NCBI GenBank assembly: GCA_963677935.2
Contig: CAXXEH010000003.1
Span: forward strand, 3,038,001 to 3,102,000
Length of the DNA stretch: 64,000 nt
Reading direction: 5' to 3'
DNA from: JAAFHB01 sp963677935
Lineage (GTDB): Bacteria > Bacteroidota > Bacteroidia > Bacteroidales > Prolixibacteraceae
The position numbers and the translations under genes are program-made. Positions 35,339 through 43,567 of this stretch are shown here, piece after piece; the stretch's first letter is position 1; each line of letters begins with the position of its first letter. Below the pieces are notes generated by a model. It worked only from the letters and a program-made list of their open reading frames with translations, was not told where the DNA came from and ran no database searches.

Positions 35339-36454
35339 TTAAATTCCATTAACTGCCTTATTCTGTCGTTTCCAATCTCTAAGAACGGTCAGCAATTCAT
35401 CAATCTGATCCTCAGTATGTGCAGCTGAAGCGGTGATTCGCACAATATACTGAACCGTCTTGACTGGGTAAGTTACAAATGGCGCCACAATATGGTGAGA
35501 TTTGAGAAAATCAGACAAGTTGGAGGCATCCCCCTGATTCTTAAATAAAACCGGAATAATTGGGGCTAGACTATTGGGCGTTTGAAATCCCAGCTCACTG
35601 ATCCCCTCCCTGATTCTTTCGGCGTTAGAAAGGGTCTGAACTCTAAGTTCTTTCTGTTCCATGACCAACTTAATTGCCACGCAGGCTGCTGAAACAAGGG
35701 GTGGTGGTAAAGAGGTGGAGGCACCATAAACAGGCGATTTTTCCCTGATTTTTTGTGTCAGCGCTTTACTTCCTGAAATAAATCCACCATAAACTCCAAT
35801 TGCTTTGCTCATGGTCTCGGTCTGGAAAATACGGGGTGCATCTCCAAGGCCGAAAAATTCGGGCGTTCCTCTGCCGGTTTCTCCCAATACTCCCGTTGCA
35901 TGGGCATCATCTACAATCAGTAAACCATTATTATTTTCAACTACCTGATAAATGGTATCCAGTGGAGCAATCTCACCTGTAAGTGCAAAGATTCCGTCTG
36001 TAATGACCAAAGGGTTGGTTGATTTGCTTTTCAGGATCTTGTTTTCAAGATCAACTGCATCGCAATGTTCATAAAAACAAACCTTTTTCAGATCACATGG
36101 GATTCCATCGAGTATACTGGAATGAGCAGACTGATCGACAAACAAGGCGTCGTATTCTCCTTTAAGGATATGAAGCAGAATTTTATTCCCCAGATAACCT
36201 GAGGCAAATACCACAGCATCTTCACGTTGTTTGAACCCGGCTATCATTCGCTCCAGTTCAAGATGTATATCCGAGGTTCCTGTAGTCTGCCTGGAGGCAG
36301 AAAAATTTATTCCATATTTTTGGATTCCCTGAATGGCAGCTTCCACGATGGCCGGGTGATTGGCAAGACCCAGATAATTATTACCTGCAAAACACGAATA
36401 TTTAAGACCTTCGGACAAGATATAATTTCCGACGCCGCTTTCCATTACCATCAT
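35339..36454 (-). CDS. AONS/KBL/SPT-type PLP aminotransferase (alpha-oxoamine synthase family)
   Basis: About 371 residues from MMVMESGVGNYILSEG; the frame can be read 28 codons further into the gntP gene but that part has no family features. Motifs: FAGNNYLGLANHP, FSASRQTTGTSDIHLELE, LFVDQSAHSSI, IVDDAHATGVLGETGRG (PLP ring and N1 contacts) and the PLP lysine in ETMSKAIGVYGGF. The family condenses an amino acid with an acyl-CoA. The exact reaction (biotin, glycine cleavage or sphingoid synthesis) cannot be decided here; no acyl carrier or biotin gene is nearby. Confidence 0.85.
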   Translation of the reverse strand: MMVMESGVGNYILSEGLKYSCFAGNNYLGLANHPAIVEAAIQGIQKYGINFSASRQTTGTSDIHLELERMIAGFKQREDAVVFASGYLGNKILLHILKGEYDALFVDQSAHSSILDGIPCDLKKVCFYEHCDAVDLENKILKSKSTNPLVITDGIFALTGEIAPLDTIYQVVENNNGLLIVDDAHATGVLGETGRGTPEFFGLGDAPRIFQTETMSKAIGVYGGFISGSKALTQKIREKSPVYGASTSLPPPLVSAACVAIKLVMEQKELRVQTLSNAERIREGISELGFQTPNSLAPIIPVLFKNQGDASNLSDFLKSHHIVAPFVTYPVKTVQYIVRITASAAHTEDQIDELLTVLRDWKRQNKAVNGI

Positions 36455-36465
36455 TGTAGGTTGTT

Positions 36466-37782
36466 TTATATTAATTGACTTAATATCAGCACTCCCAGTA
36501 ATCCCAAAATGCCTATAAGGGTCTCCATCACACTCCATACCATAAAGGTCTGTTTGACAGTGGTATTAAAGTACTCCTTAAACATCCAGAATCCGGTATC
36601 ATTAAAATGGGAGAACATCAGACTTCCTGCACCTGTGGCGATCACCATCAATTCACGTGATATAGCGGTTCCTTCAACCAATGGTAAGGTTAATCCGGCA
36701 GCAGTAATACATGAAACAGTTGCTGAGCCGATTGCAAAGCGGATCATCGTGGCTACACACCAGGTAAGTACCAATGGAGAGACACTGAATCCCCCCACCA
36801 TTTGTTTAATATAATCTGCCGTGCCACTGTCGATTAAAACCTGTTTGAAAGCGCCTCCGGAAGCAATGATAAGCAGAATCATCGAAATAGCAGCAGTTGC
36901 GCCGGATAAACTGTTCATCAGGTCTGACATTTTCCTTTTCTGCCTGATCCCAAGCAGATAAATCCCAATAAAAACGGCAATAAAGAGGGCAATTGACGGA
37001 TCGCTGATAAACTTCAATAGTTTAATATTGCCATTTCCTGCAGGCATGGCCATCTGGATGACCGCACCTGATAACATCAGAACGATTGGGCTTAATGCAG
37101 TGATCAGACTGGCTGCAAGTGATGGTAACTCAGCCTTCGTAAATTCGCGGGCTACAAAGAGTTCTTTTGGAGGTATCAGGTTCCATTTTGCGTAGAATCT
37201 TGATAACAAAGGTCCCGCGATAATGATACTGGGTATGGCAACCATCAGGCCGTAAAGCAATGTCAGGTTGGGATTGGCGTGAAATATAAAAGCGATGGAT
37301 GTTGGTGCTGGGTGAGGTGGGAGAAATCCGTGTGTTACCGAGAGTGCGGCACACAAAGGAAGTCCAAGGTAAATTAAAGGCAATTTAGTAGAGTGGGCCA
37401 GGGCATAAATAAGCGGCATCAAAACCAGAAAACCGGCATTGTAAATCATAGGGAGCCCTACAAGGAATCCTGTTATCATGATCGCGATCTGAATCTTGCC
37501 CAGGCCGAAAAGATCAACCAGTTTATTGGTAATCTGAAAAGCTGCACCACTCTCTTCGAGTAGTTTCCCAAGCATTGCCCCGAAGAGAATGATCAGCGCA
37601 AGACTGCCCATGGTGCTACCAAGGCCGGAGGTAATGGATTGCAGGATGGTCATAGCATCCATTTTGTTGAGTAAACCAACAGCAAATGAAGTGATTAGAA
37701 GCGATAAAAATGCGTTGATTTTGTAAATGGATATCAGAAAAAAGAGAAGTATTATTCCTGCAAATATAATAATCAGCGGCAT
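36466..37782 (-). CDS. GntP-family permease
   Basis: 438 residues with about 12 membrane helices; starts MPLIIIFAGIILLFFLISIYKINAFLSLLITSFAVGLLN, with LVGLPMIYNAGFLVLMPLIY and the conserved HGFLPPHPAPTSIAFIFHANPN. The family imports gluconate and related hydroxy acids by proton symport. It is directly upstream of the PLP enzyme and its stop overlaps the longer reading of that gene, so the two are one operon. Substrate unknown. Confidence 0.93.
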   Translation of the reverse strand: MPLIIIFAGIILLFFLISIYKINAFLSLLITSFAVGLLNKMDAMTILQSITSGLGSTMGSLALIILFGAMLGKLLEESGAAFQITNKLVDLFGLGKIQIAIMITGFLVGLPMIYNAGFLVLMPLIYALAHSTKLPLIYLGLPLCAALSVTHGFLPPHPAPTSIAFIFHANPNLTLLYGLMVAIPSIIIAGPLLSRFYAKWNLIPPKELFVAREFTKAELPSLAASLITALSPIVLMLSGAVIQMAMPAGNGNIKLLKFISDPSIALFIAVFIGIYLLGIRQKRKMSDLMNSLSGATAAISMILLIIASGGAFKQVLIDSGTADYIKQMVGGFSVSPLVLTWCVATMIRFAIGSATVSCITAAGLTLPLVEGTAISRELMVIATGAGSLMFSHFNDTGFWMFKEYFNTTVKQTFMVWSVMETLIGILGLLGVLILSQLI

Positions 37783-37932
37783 ATCAGGTCAATTAATCAT
37801 TATCTTACGAAAGTAGGATAATTTGATCCGATAACGAAATCTTACTGGGATAAATTACGGAGAATATGCATCATCTATTTAAATTTCAGAGATGTTTTAA
37901 ATAAGTGGATCATCGTTTTTGATTTCTGGGAT

Positions 37933-37955
37933 CCCCCTCGTTTGCAACGAGGGGG
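37933..37955. repeat. Solo MITE end
   Basis: A 23-base hairpin unit: CCCCCTCG stem, TTTGCAA loop, CGAGGGGG. It is identical to the unit at 39727-39749 on the other side of the IS4-like element, so the same unit flanks the transposon in direct orientation. Confidence 0.75.
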
Positions 37956-38083
37956 TCTCGAGTTTGGCATTTGACTAGATAAAGATAATATTTTTCAGAA
38001 AATATATTGCAATTAGCTTGTTCTGATTGCAATTTTTCATTAGTTTTGATACTAGTTATATAACTAGATTTAAAATTAAAGCC

Positions 38084-38290
38084 ATGGGACTACCAACAAA
38101 AATTCAGCTTATTAAAAGAGCGAAAAGCGAACAGTGGTACATCAATTTTCCATCAGCCATTGCTCAGGCAATGGAGTTCGAACGTGGAGAAGTAGTAGAA
38201 TGGATAATTGAAGATAAACACAAAATGACTCTCAAGCGGAATGAATCTGTTTTGAATTCTGATAAAAAAAAACCTCAGACGGATCTCTAA
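38084..38290 (+). CDS. AbrB/SpoVT-like small protein of the IS
   Basis: 68 residues from the ATG at 38084 (MGLPTKIQLIKRAKSEQWYINFPSAIAQAMEFERGEVVEWIIED). The pattern of beta strands and the FPSAIAQAMEFERGEVVEW segment resemble the swapped-hairpin AbrB DNA-binding fold. It ends at 38290 just ahead of the transposase, and the last codons run across nine A residues at 38264-38272. It may be a separate regulator or, by frameshift, the N-terminal DNA-binding part of the transposase. Confidence 0.7.
   Translation: MGLPTKIQLIKRAKSEQWYINFPSAIAQAMEFERGEVVEWIIEDKHKMTLKRNESVLNSDKKKPQTDL
38264..38272 (+). promoter_or_regulatory. Candidate -1 ribosomal frameshift site
   Basis: Nine consecutive A in frame as GAT AAA AAA AAA CCT. 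In the -1 frame a TAA at 38263-38265 is the last stop, and from 38266 that frame is open straight into the transposase. The fused protein would read ...KKKTSDGSLIDEFDLLLNQC. A-runs are the usual slippery sites of IS elements. Confidence 0.55.
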
Positions 38291-38304
38291 TTGATGAGTT
38301 TGAC

Positions 38305-39714
38305 TTGCTACTTAACCAATGTGTGAATGCTTTCAATCAGGATAATGCATGGAAAACAGGGCGTGATCTGGCTTTTGGCGCTCTTTCCTGTATGGGCAGA
38401 CACACAGTTACAGGTATGCTTACAGCTAGCGGACAACAGTTTATGGATTGGTCATCTGCGTATCGTTTGTTTAGTCAGCATCGTATTGACATGTCAAAAT
38501 TTTTTGATGTAGCCCGCTCTGGGGTTTTGCAAGAACTTGGGCCGCAACAGACAATTGTTGTTCATATGGATGATACCATCTTGAAAAAGACCGGCAGGTA
38601 TATACCTGGTACCGCATGGCGCAGAGATCCATTGGGACCGCACTTTCAAACCAATTTTATTTGGGGACAACGTTTCCTGCAAATCTCTATGGCACTCCCT
38701 GATCATCAGGGATGTTCTCAGTCCAGAGCCATACCGATCGATTTTCATCACTGTCCTACGGTAAAAAAGCCAGGTCAAACTGCTGGTGAACAGGATTGGA
38801 AAAACTTCAAGGAACAACAAAGGAAATTAAAATTAAGCAAACAAGGTAGTGAGCGGCTAAAACAACTTCGTGATGCACTGGATAATCAAGGTGCCAAAGA
38901 GAGGCAACTCGTTGCAAGCGTTGACGGTAGCTACACAAACGCAGAAGTACTGAAACATTTACCAGAACGAACCACCATGATTGGACGTATCCGAAAAGAT
39001 ACAAAACTGTATGCTTTTCCCGAACAACAACCTGGCTCAGGTAGAAAACGCGTTTATGGAGACAGATTGCCTACTCCGGAACAAGTCAGGCAGTCAGACC
39101 AATATCCGTGGTTGGAAGTAAATGCGTGGGCTACCGGGAAAGAACATAAGTTCAATGTCAAAGCAATTAAAAATGTCCGGTGGCGATCAGCAGGTCAGAG
39201 ACACAATTTACAGCTGGTAGTAATTAGACCTTTAGGATATAGACTTACCAAATTCTCCAAAATGCTGTATCGGGAACCGGCCTATCTGATTTGCACAGAC
39301 AATGAACTTAATGTTGATAAACTTTTGCAGGATTATTTATGGCGTTGGGAAATTGAAGTCAACTTCAGGGATGAAAAAACTTTGCTTGGATGTGGACAAG
39401 CACAGGTAAGAAATCCGGAATCAGCAGAACGTGTTCCTGCTTTTATATCCGCCATTTATGCATTGCTTCACCTGGCAGCGCACAAGTCTCTCAAATTATC
39501 AAATCAAGCACTGTTGCCCAGACCAAAATGGTATCTGAAAAAGGAAGGAAAACGTCACTCAACAGGTGATTTAATCAATAACCTAAAGGCCCAGGCATGG
39601 ACAAAAGCAATCGGAATGAATTTCTCTGGCTTCGTGAATCAAGAATTGGAAACGCGAAGCCGTAGAAATAAGGCAAACCCCTTTACTTCCGCAATGTTTT
39701 ACATGAGAAATTAG
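38305..39714 (+). CDS. IS4-family-like DDE transposase
   Basis: 469 residues counted from a TTG at 38305; there is no in-frame ATG near the start, and the frame is open back to 38266. Catalytic residues of the RNase H fold: Asp in VVHMDDTILKKTGRYIPGTAW, Asp in VASVDGSYTNAEVLKHLP, and Glu in YLWRWEIEVNFRDEKTLLGCGQAQVRNPESAERVPAF, the YREK-like signature of IS4 relatives. The gene is intact. Translation is probably by frameshift from the upstream small gene or by weak internal initiation. Confidence 0.85.
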   Translation: MLLNQCVNAFNQDNAWKTGRDLAFGALSCMGRHTVTGMLTASGQQFMDWSSAYRLFSQHRIDMSKFFDVARSGVLQELGPQQTIVVHMDDTILKKTGRYIPGTAWRRDPLGPHFQTNFIWGQRFLQISMALPDHQGCSQSRAIPIDFHHCPTVKKPGQTAGEQDWKNFKEQQRKLKLSKQGSERLKQLRDALDNQGAKERQLVASVDGSYTNAEVLKHLPERTTMIGRIRKDTKLYAFPEQQPGSGRKRVYGDRLPTPEQVRQSDQYPWLEVNAWATGKEHKFNVKAIKNVRWRSAGQRHNLQLVVIRPLGYRLTKFSKMLYREPAYLICTDNELNVDKLLQDYLWRWEIEVNFRDEKTLLGCGQAQVRNPESAERVPAFISAIYALLHLAAHKSLKLSNQALLPRPKWYLKKEGKRHSTGDLINNLKAQAWTKAIGMNFSGFVNQELETRSRRNKANPFTSAMFYMRN

Positions 39715-39726
39715 CCAAACTTAAGT

Positions 39727-39855
39727 CCCCCTCGTTTGCAACGAGGGGGTAGTTGTACTGAGTTTGTAACTCTTTTATGCACCAACTTCAAAATATATTT
39801 GCTGAAATATCGTTACAAACGATAAACTGTTACCCCCTCGTTGCAAACGAGGGGG
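39727..39855. repeat. MITE, copy A
   Basis: 129 bases. The left end is stem CCCCCTCG with loop TTTGCAA; the right end (39833-39855) is its exact reverse complement. Between them are two more hairpins, GAGTTTGTAACTC (39760-39772) and ATCGTTACAAACGAT (39809-39823). The copies at 46843 and 48956 share this plan. No coding capacity. Confidence 0.8.
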
Positions 39856-39877
39856 AGGTGGAGCGCCTTATGGTTGT

Positions 39878-40012
39878 GAATAACGATTTGGCACTTGGCG
39901 AAGGGGGCGGGTCCGGAGCGTTAAAGGTTTGAACTGGTAGAATGCCCAATGCGGGTAGGGAGGTTGGAAGGAATCGTTCGCCGCCGCTTTTGCTAAGTGC
40001 CTGTTATGGTGC
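39878..40012 (-). other. attC-like recombination site of the toxin-antitoxin cassette
   Basis: The two arms are complementary with bulges: TAACGATTTGGCACTTGGCG.. on the left and ..CGCTTTTGCTAAGTGCCTGTTATGG on the right. The right end carries the core GTTATGG (40003-40009), eight bases beyond the antitoxin stop, which is where an attC site lies in an integron cassette. Length and bulged stem fit attC. Confidence 0.65.
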
Positions 40013-40020
40013 GTTTTAAT

Positions 40021-40305
40021 TTATGTCGTCATGGGATTGATTTGTATCTGTCCACCTATTGCTCTTAATACTTTCATAATTGTCTCAAATTGAGGTTTAG
40101 ATCCATCCGATAAAGCTTTGTATAAACTTGGTCTACTTAATCCAGTTTCTTGTGCAATTTTTGTCATACCAATTGATTTTGCAATATGTCCGATTGCTGT
40201 AATTACATCGGAATCATTTCCTTCTGCTAAAACAGCATTAAGATATTCTGCAATCATTTCGTTACTATCCAAATAGTCTGCTATATCAAATTTTGAAGTT
40301 TCCAT
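40021..40305 (-). CDS. HigA-like antitoxin (addiction module antidote)
   Basis: 94 residues: FDIADYLDSNEMIAEYLNAVLAEGND at the start, then a helix-turn-helix GMTKIAQETGLSRPSLYKALSDGSKPQFETIMKVLRAIGGQIQI, the signature of the COG3636 antidote family. It pairs with the HigB-like toxin gene two bases upstream, which is broken by an IS21 insertion. With the toxin lost the antitoxin may persist as a remnant, or still repress the operon at the palindrome near 43427. Confidence 0.9.
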   Translation of the reverse strand: METSKFDIADYLDSNEMIAEYLNAVLAEGNDSDVITAIGHIAKSIGMTKIAQETGLSRPSLYKALSDGSKPQFETIMKVLRAIGGQIQINPMTT

Positions 40306-40589
40306 TTCTATAATCTTTTAATTCGTTTTAAAATCTCTTTTGCCTTTTCAATGTCTCTCTGCTGGGTGGACTTATCTCCACCAATAAGTAGAATAATGAT
40401 TTTTCCGTCGGATTCTTTAAAATATACTCTGTATCCTTTTGCGAAGTCAATTTTTAGTTCCCGAATCCCATCGCCAACAGGTTCACAATCGCCAAAATAC
40501 CCATCATTCTCAATCTTTTGAATGCGAAACAATATTTTAGCTTTAGCTCTTAAATCTTTAAGTTTTCTTAGCCATTTGTCAAAATTACA

Positions 40590-40633
40590 TATTCCGGTGA
40601 TACCCGTTCACGTTTTCCGGTGATGTCCGTTCA
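40590..40633. repeat. IS21 left-end subterminal repeats
   Basis: Two copies of TCCGGTGATAC/GTCCGTTCAC in tandem at 40592-40611 and 40614-40633. They are inverted relatives of the six copies at the other end and are likely IstA binding sites. Confidence 0.75.
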
Positions 40634-40667
40634 CTGTTTGTTCAAAAACGATTAGGCAAATGTAACA

Positions 40668-41387
40668 TTAATATTTTTTGCGTAAACTTTCTCCGGTTAA
40701 TTGAAAACGGACTGATTTATGAACGATTCTGTCTAAACAGGCTTCAGCAATCAGCTCATTACCAATAACTACATACCAATCATTGACTGGTAGCTGACTG
40801 GATATTATCAATGCTTTTTTCCGATATCTGTCGTCAACAATTTGCTCAAAATCATTTTGCTGTTGTCCTTGTAATGTTTTCATGCCAAAGTCATCTATGA
40901 TTAACATATCCACGCGTGAGAGTTTTTCAAGGAATCGGATTTCCTGTCCTTGCAATCGTTCGAGTTTGATTCGATCCAATAACTTTTGCATGTTGAAGAA
41001 CACGACATTAAATCCCAGCCTGCATGCCCTATCACCCAGTGCAACGGCCAAATAGGTTTTTCCTGTTCCGGTAGGTCCGTTAATCACGATTGTTTGTCCA
41101 TTACGAACAAATTCACACGTACCCAACTGCGCCACTGTCGTTGCGTCAACACCTCTGGTGGTATTATAATCAAGCTCCTCAAGCGAAGCAGGATATGGAA
41201 ACGCGGCTTCTTTGAGCAGTCGGGCAATACGGTTTGTTTTTCGGGTGTCTTGTTCGGTTTGCAACATAAGTTGCAGCCCATCTCTGAGAGAGAGTTTGTC
41301 GGCTCTGCGTGTCTCACAAAGGGATGTCCAGCAATCTGCCATCCCGGGAAGCTTCATCTTGTGAAGCGATTTTTCAATTTCTTCCAT
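40668..41387 (-). CDS. istB: IS21 helper ATPase IstB
   Basis: 239 residues of the DnaC-like AAA+ type. Walker A is INGPTGTGKTYLAVALG, Walker B is VDMLIIDDFGM, and the N-terminal zone is MKLPGMADCWTSLCETRRADKLS, typical for IstB. It stimulates and selects target DNA for IstA. Complete; starts 20 bases after the istA stop. Confidence 0.95.
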   Translation of the reverse strand: MEEIEKSLHKMKLPGMADCWTSLCETRRADKLSLRDGLQLMLQTEQDTRKTNRIARLLKEAAFPYPASLEELDYNTTRGVDATTVAQLGTCEFVRNGQTIVINGPTGTGKTYLAVALGDRACRLGFNVVFFNMQKLLDRIKLERLQGQEIRFLEKLSRVDMLIIDDFGMKTLQGQQQNDFEQIVDDRYRKKALIISSQLPVNDWYVVIGNELIAEACLDRIVHKSVRFQLTGESLRKKY

Positions 41388-41407
41388 ACAATGATTCTTT
41401 TAATTGT

Positions 41408-42979
41408 TTATTTATAATAGGGGTTTCCTCGCATATTTTCATGATTTGTTGGCTGTGGATTAATGCGTTCCCCGCTTTCACTTTGTAATTTGGCCATATT
41501 GAGATTGCTGATCACATTTTGTAAAAACTTGCCCGAGTATGACCTGTTTTGGATAGCTATCTGGCAGGCTTGTTCAAAATCGGCTATTTCCGTTTTCCGG
41601 CTTATCGAAAGCATATAATCACAGGTTTTATATTTAAACTCGGGGGGAATCTGACGTTGTTCCAAATCCATAAACATGTCAGAGACAAGCTGCTTAAATA
41701 CCGCACTCTGCTTATCCGCTTTTTCTTGATAATAGTCAGGAGAACGGCTCAGAATGGCGTTGGAATTGGATGCCAGATGTTCTTTTTTGTGCGTATGCCC
41801 AAAGCCTAAGTGGCGCTCATGCGTAGCCACTAATTCATTATTTACAAAGATTTTGACCAATGTGCGGGTGTAAATAACATGGCTGCGTTTTCCAATGTGG
41901 ACAAATGGAACCGAGTAATAGTGTTTGTCGCGTGCCAAATAAACGAATCCATCGTTGCGAACCTGTAAATCGCACGTAAGTTTCATTTCATAAGGTTGTT
42001 CGGGCAAAGGGGCAAGTATATTCTTTTCAACGGCAAAGAATTGTTCTTCACGACTATAAGGACGTTGTTGCATCCGTGTCTGATTGTGTTCAAGCATTTT
42101 CTGCGATACCGCCTCATTTAAATCCTCCAATGAATAAAAGGTCGTATTGCGAAGTTTGGCATATACCCGCCTGTAAATAATCTTCACCTGGTTCTCTACC
42201 AATGCCTTGTGTGTAGGAGAATAAGGGCGGCAAGGGATGGTTACAAAACGATAATGATTGCCCATATCTTCCAACGCTTTGTTCAACGTTGGTTCATACT
42301 TATCCGCCTTTATTACTGCCGATTTAAGGTTGTCTGTTACCAAAATCTTAGGTACCCCTCCTATGGCTTCCATGCACTTGGAAATGGCATATAGAAAATC
42401 CTCCACTCTTTGTGAGGGAATACACAAAGCAAAGGCATAATCCGTGTAAGGTAAACATGCCACAAATACCTGTACTTTAATCATTTCTCCTGTTTCTGTA
42501 TTTGTATATTCCAATGTATCTCCAGCAAAATCAACAAATAATTTCTCACCTGGAACATACGTATCACTCAACACGGTAGTAGGCGCAGAGGCTGCTAATT
42601 GTTGTTTTAAGTGATGGAAAAACTGAGACTTACGATAACCGTCAGGATGCCTGGCTATGTAATCCTGCCACACCAAAAAACGCGTCACATGTTTATGACC
42701 TAAAGAGGTCTTAAAACCTGGCAACTCATCCAAAAACGTCTGATGCCGGTAATCCGTATAAGCCGGATTACCGGCCCTGAAGCGTGCTTCAAGTTCCGGA
42801 TCTTCCATTTTTAATACCTCTTTGAGCGACAATGGATCACCCCCAAAGAACCGAACATAATTATTTACCGTCTCTTTGTTTATATCCAAATCTTTGGCGA
42901 TTTGACGGTTCGACACGCCGTTCTCGCTCAATTGGAGAACTTGTTTTATTCTACTCATACTTGTTGATTTTCCTGCCAT
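41408..42979 (-). CDS. istA: IS21 transposase IstA
   Basis: 523 residues from the ATG at 42979 (MAGKSTSMSRIKQVLQLSENGVSNRQIAKDL). An N-terminal helix-turn-helix is followed by the integrase core: first Asp in GEKLFVDFAGDTLEY, then second Asp in KILVTDNLKSAV and Glu in YSPTHKALVENQVKIIYR. The frame is open 96 codons further upstream, but that stretch only translates the terminal repeats and is not part of the protein. Intact. Confidence 0.95.
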   Translation of the reverse strand: MAGKSTSMSRIKQVLQLSENGVSNRQIAKDLDINKETVNNYVRFFGGDPLSLKEVLKMEDPELEARFRAGNPAYTDYRHQTFLDELPGFKTSLGHKHVTRFLVWQDYIARHPDGYRKSQFFHHLKQQLAASAPTTVLSDTYVPGEKLFVDFAGDTLEYTNTETGEMIKVQVFVACLPYTDYAFALCIPSQRVEDFLYAISKCMEAIGGVPKILVTDNLKSAVIKADKYEPTLNKALEDMGNHYRFVTIPCRPYSPTHKALVENQVKIIYRRVYAKLRNTTFYSLEDLNEAVSQKMLEHNQTRMQQRPYSREEQFFAVEKNILAPLPEQPYEMKLTCDLQVRNDGFVYLARDKHYYSVPFVHIGKRSHVIYTRTLVKIFVNNELVATHERHLGFGHTHKKEHLASNSNAILSRSPDYYQEKADKQSAVFKQLVSDMFMDLEQRQIPPEFKYKTCDYMLSISRKTEIADFEQACQIAIQNRSYSGKFLQNVISNLNMAKLQSESGERINPQPTNHENMRGNPYYK

Positions 42980-43037
42980 ATTACCTTTGCTTTGTTGGGC
43001 GATTTTTAAGCGGCAAAGGTACGGGTGAACGTTCGGG

Positions 43038-43383
43038 TGAACGGATATGCTCCGGAAAATGAAAAGTGCCAATCCGTGAACGGGTATGCTCCGGAAAGTA
43101 CTGATAACAAAATTACTAATATCCAAAAGTGAACGGATATGCTCCGGAAAAGTGATATTTTCCGACCTCCCAAAATAGCGTGAACGGGTATGCTCCGGAA
43201 TAAGGTACCATTGACCGGGTATGCTCCGGAATTTGGATTGTTTTGTAACAGTTTTTTGTCTTTTCATCCTGTTTGAAGCCTGTTTTTAGGGCAAACGGAC
43301 ATGAAAAACGTGGTTTTGAATGGTCAACTTTCAGTTTGAAACTGAAATGTTTCTATTCTAAAGTGGGTGGGTATGCTCCGGAA
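43038..43383. repeat. IS21 right-end array of six transposase-site repeats
   Basis: Six copies of the 20-base pattern TGAACGG(G/A)TATGCTCCGGAA lie at 43038, 43077, 43130, 43181, 43212 and 43364; the last two are more diverged and the last is next to the tip. IS21 elements usually have two or three such sites, so this end is unusually long. Confidence 0.8.
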
Positions 43384-43426
43384 TATGTAAAAATTGTCTG
43401 TTTTCTCAATTTTGTACATTTATTTA

Positions 43427-43448
43427 ATTGTATTCATTTGGATACAAT
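43427..43448. promoter_or_regulatory. Palindrome upstream of the toxin-antitoxin genes
   Basis: Arms ATTGTAT and ATACAAT are separated by eight bases, eight bases upstream of the toxin ATG. The position fits an operator bound by the HigA-like antitoxin. Confidence 0.5.
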
Positions 43449-43567
43449 ATTACGCAATCTTTTCTATTCGAGAAAGGTTTAATTCAAAATTCTTCAGAAT
43501 AATTCATAACACATAAGGAGTTGTGTATGGGCTTATTAAAATGCACCATAACGTTCCGCAGCACCGA

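Larger units (their letters stand above)
37956..39726 (+). mobile_element. IS4-like insertion sequence with accessory AbrB-like gene
   Basis: About 1.77 kb, with related ends TCTCGAGTTTGGC (37956-37968) and, inverted, ACTTAAGTTTGGC (39714-39726). It carries a small AbrB-like gene followed by a DDE transposase in the -1 frame. Both sides are flanked by the same 23-base MITE hairpin unit. The boundary is my best reading; an exact target duplication shorter than that unit cannot be separated from it. Confidence 0.65.
40586..43389 (-). mobile_element. IS21-family insertion sequence
   Basis: 2804 bases with a perfect 12-base terminal inverted repeat, TACATATTCCGG at the left and CCGGAATATGTA at the right. 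A 5-base target duplication, AAAAT, is at 40581-40585 and 43390-43394. It carries istA and istB in the usual order on the minus strand. The young-looking, intact target duplication shows simple insertion into the toxin gene. Confidence 0.93.
40308..43419 (-). pseudogene. HigB-like toxin gene split by IS21
   Basis: The 5' piece (43419-43390) encodes MYKIEKTDNF. The IS follows, and from 40580 to 40308 the frame continues DKWLRKLKDLRAKAKILFRI, then QKIENDGYFGDCEPVGDGIRELKIDFAKGYRVYF and on to the stop. Joining the two across the duplicated AAAAT restores an uninterrupted 100-residue toxin of the COG3657 type. A shorter frame from 40532 (MFRIQKIE, 74 residues) remains open but lacks the N-terminal helix. 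Confidence 0.88.

Noticed and set aside
42980..43267. N-terminal 96-residue extension of IstA
   Set aside because: It translates the repeated transposase-binding sites at the IS end; the ATG at 42979 matches the family start.
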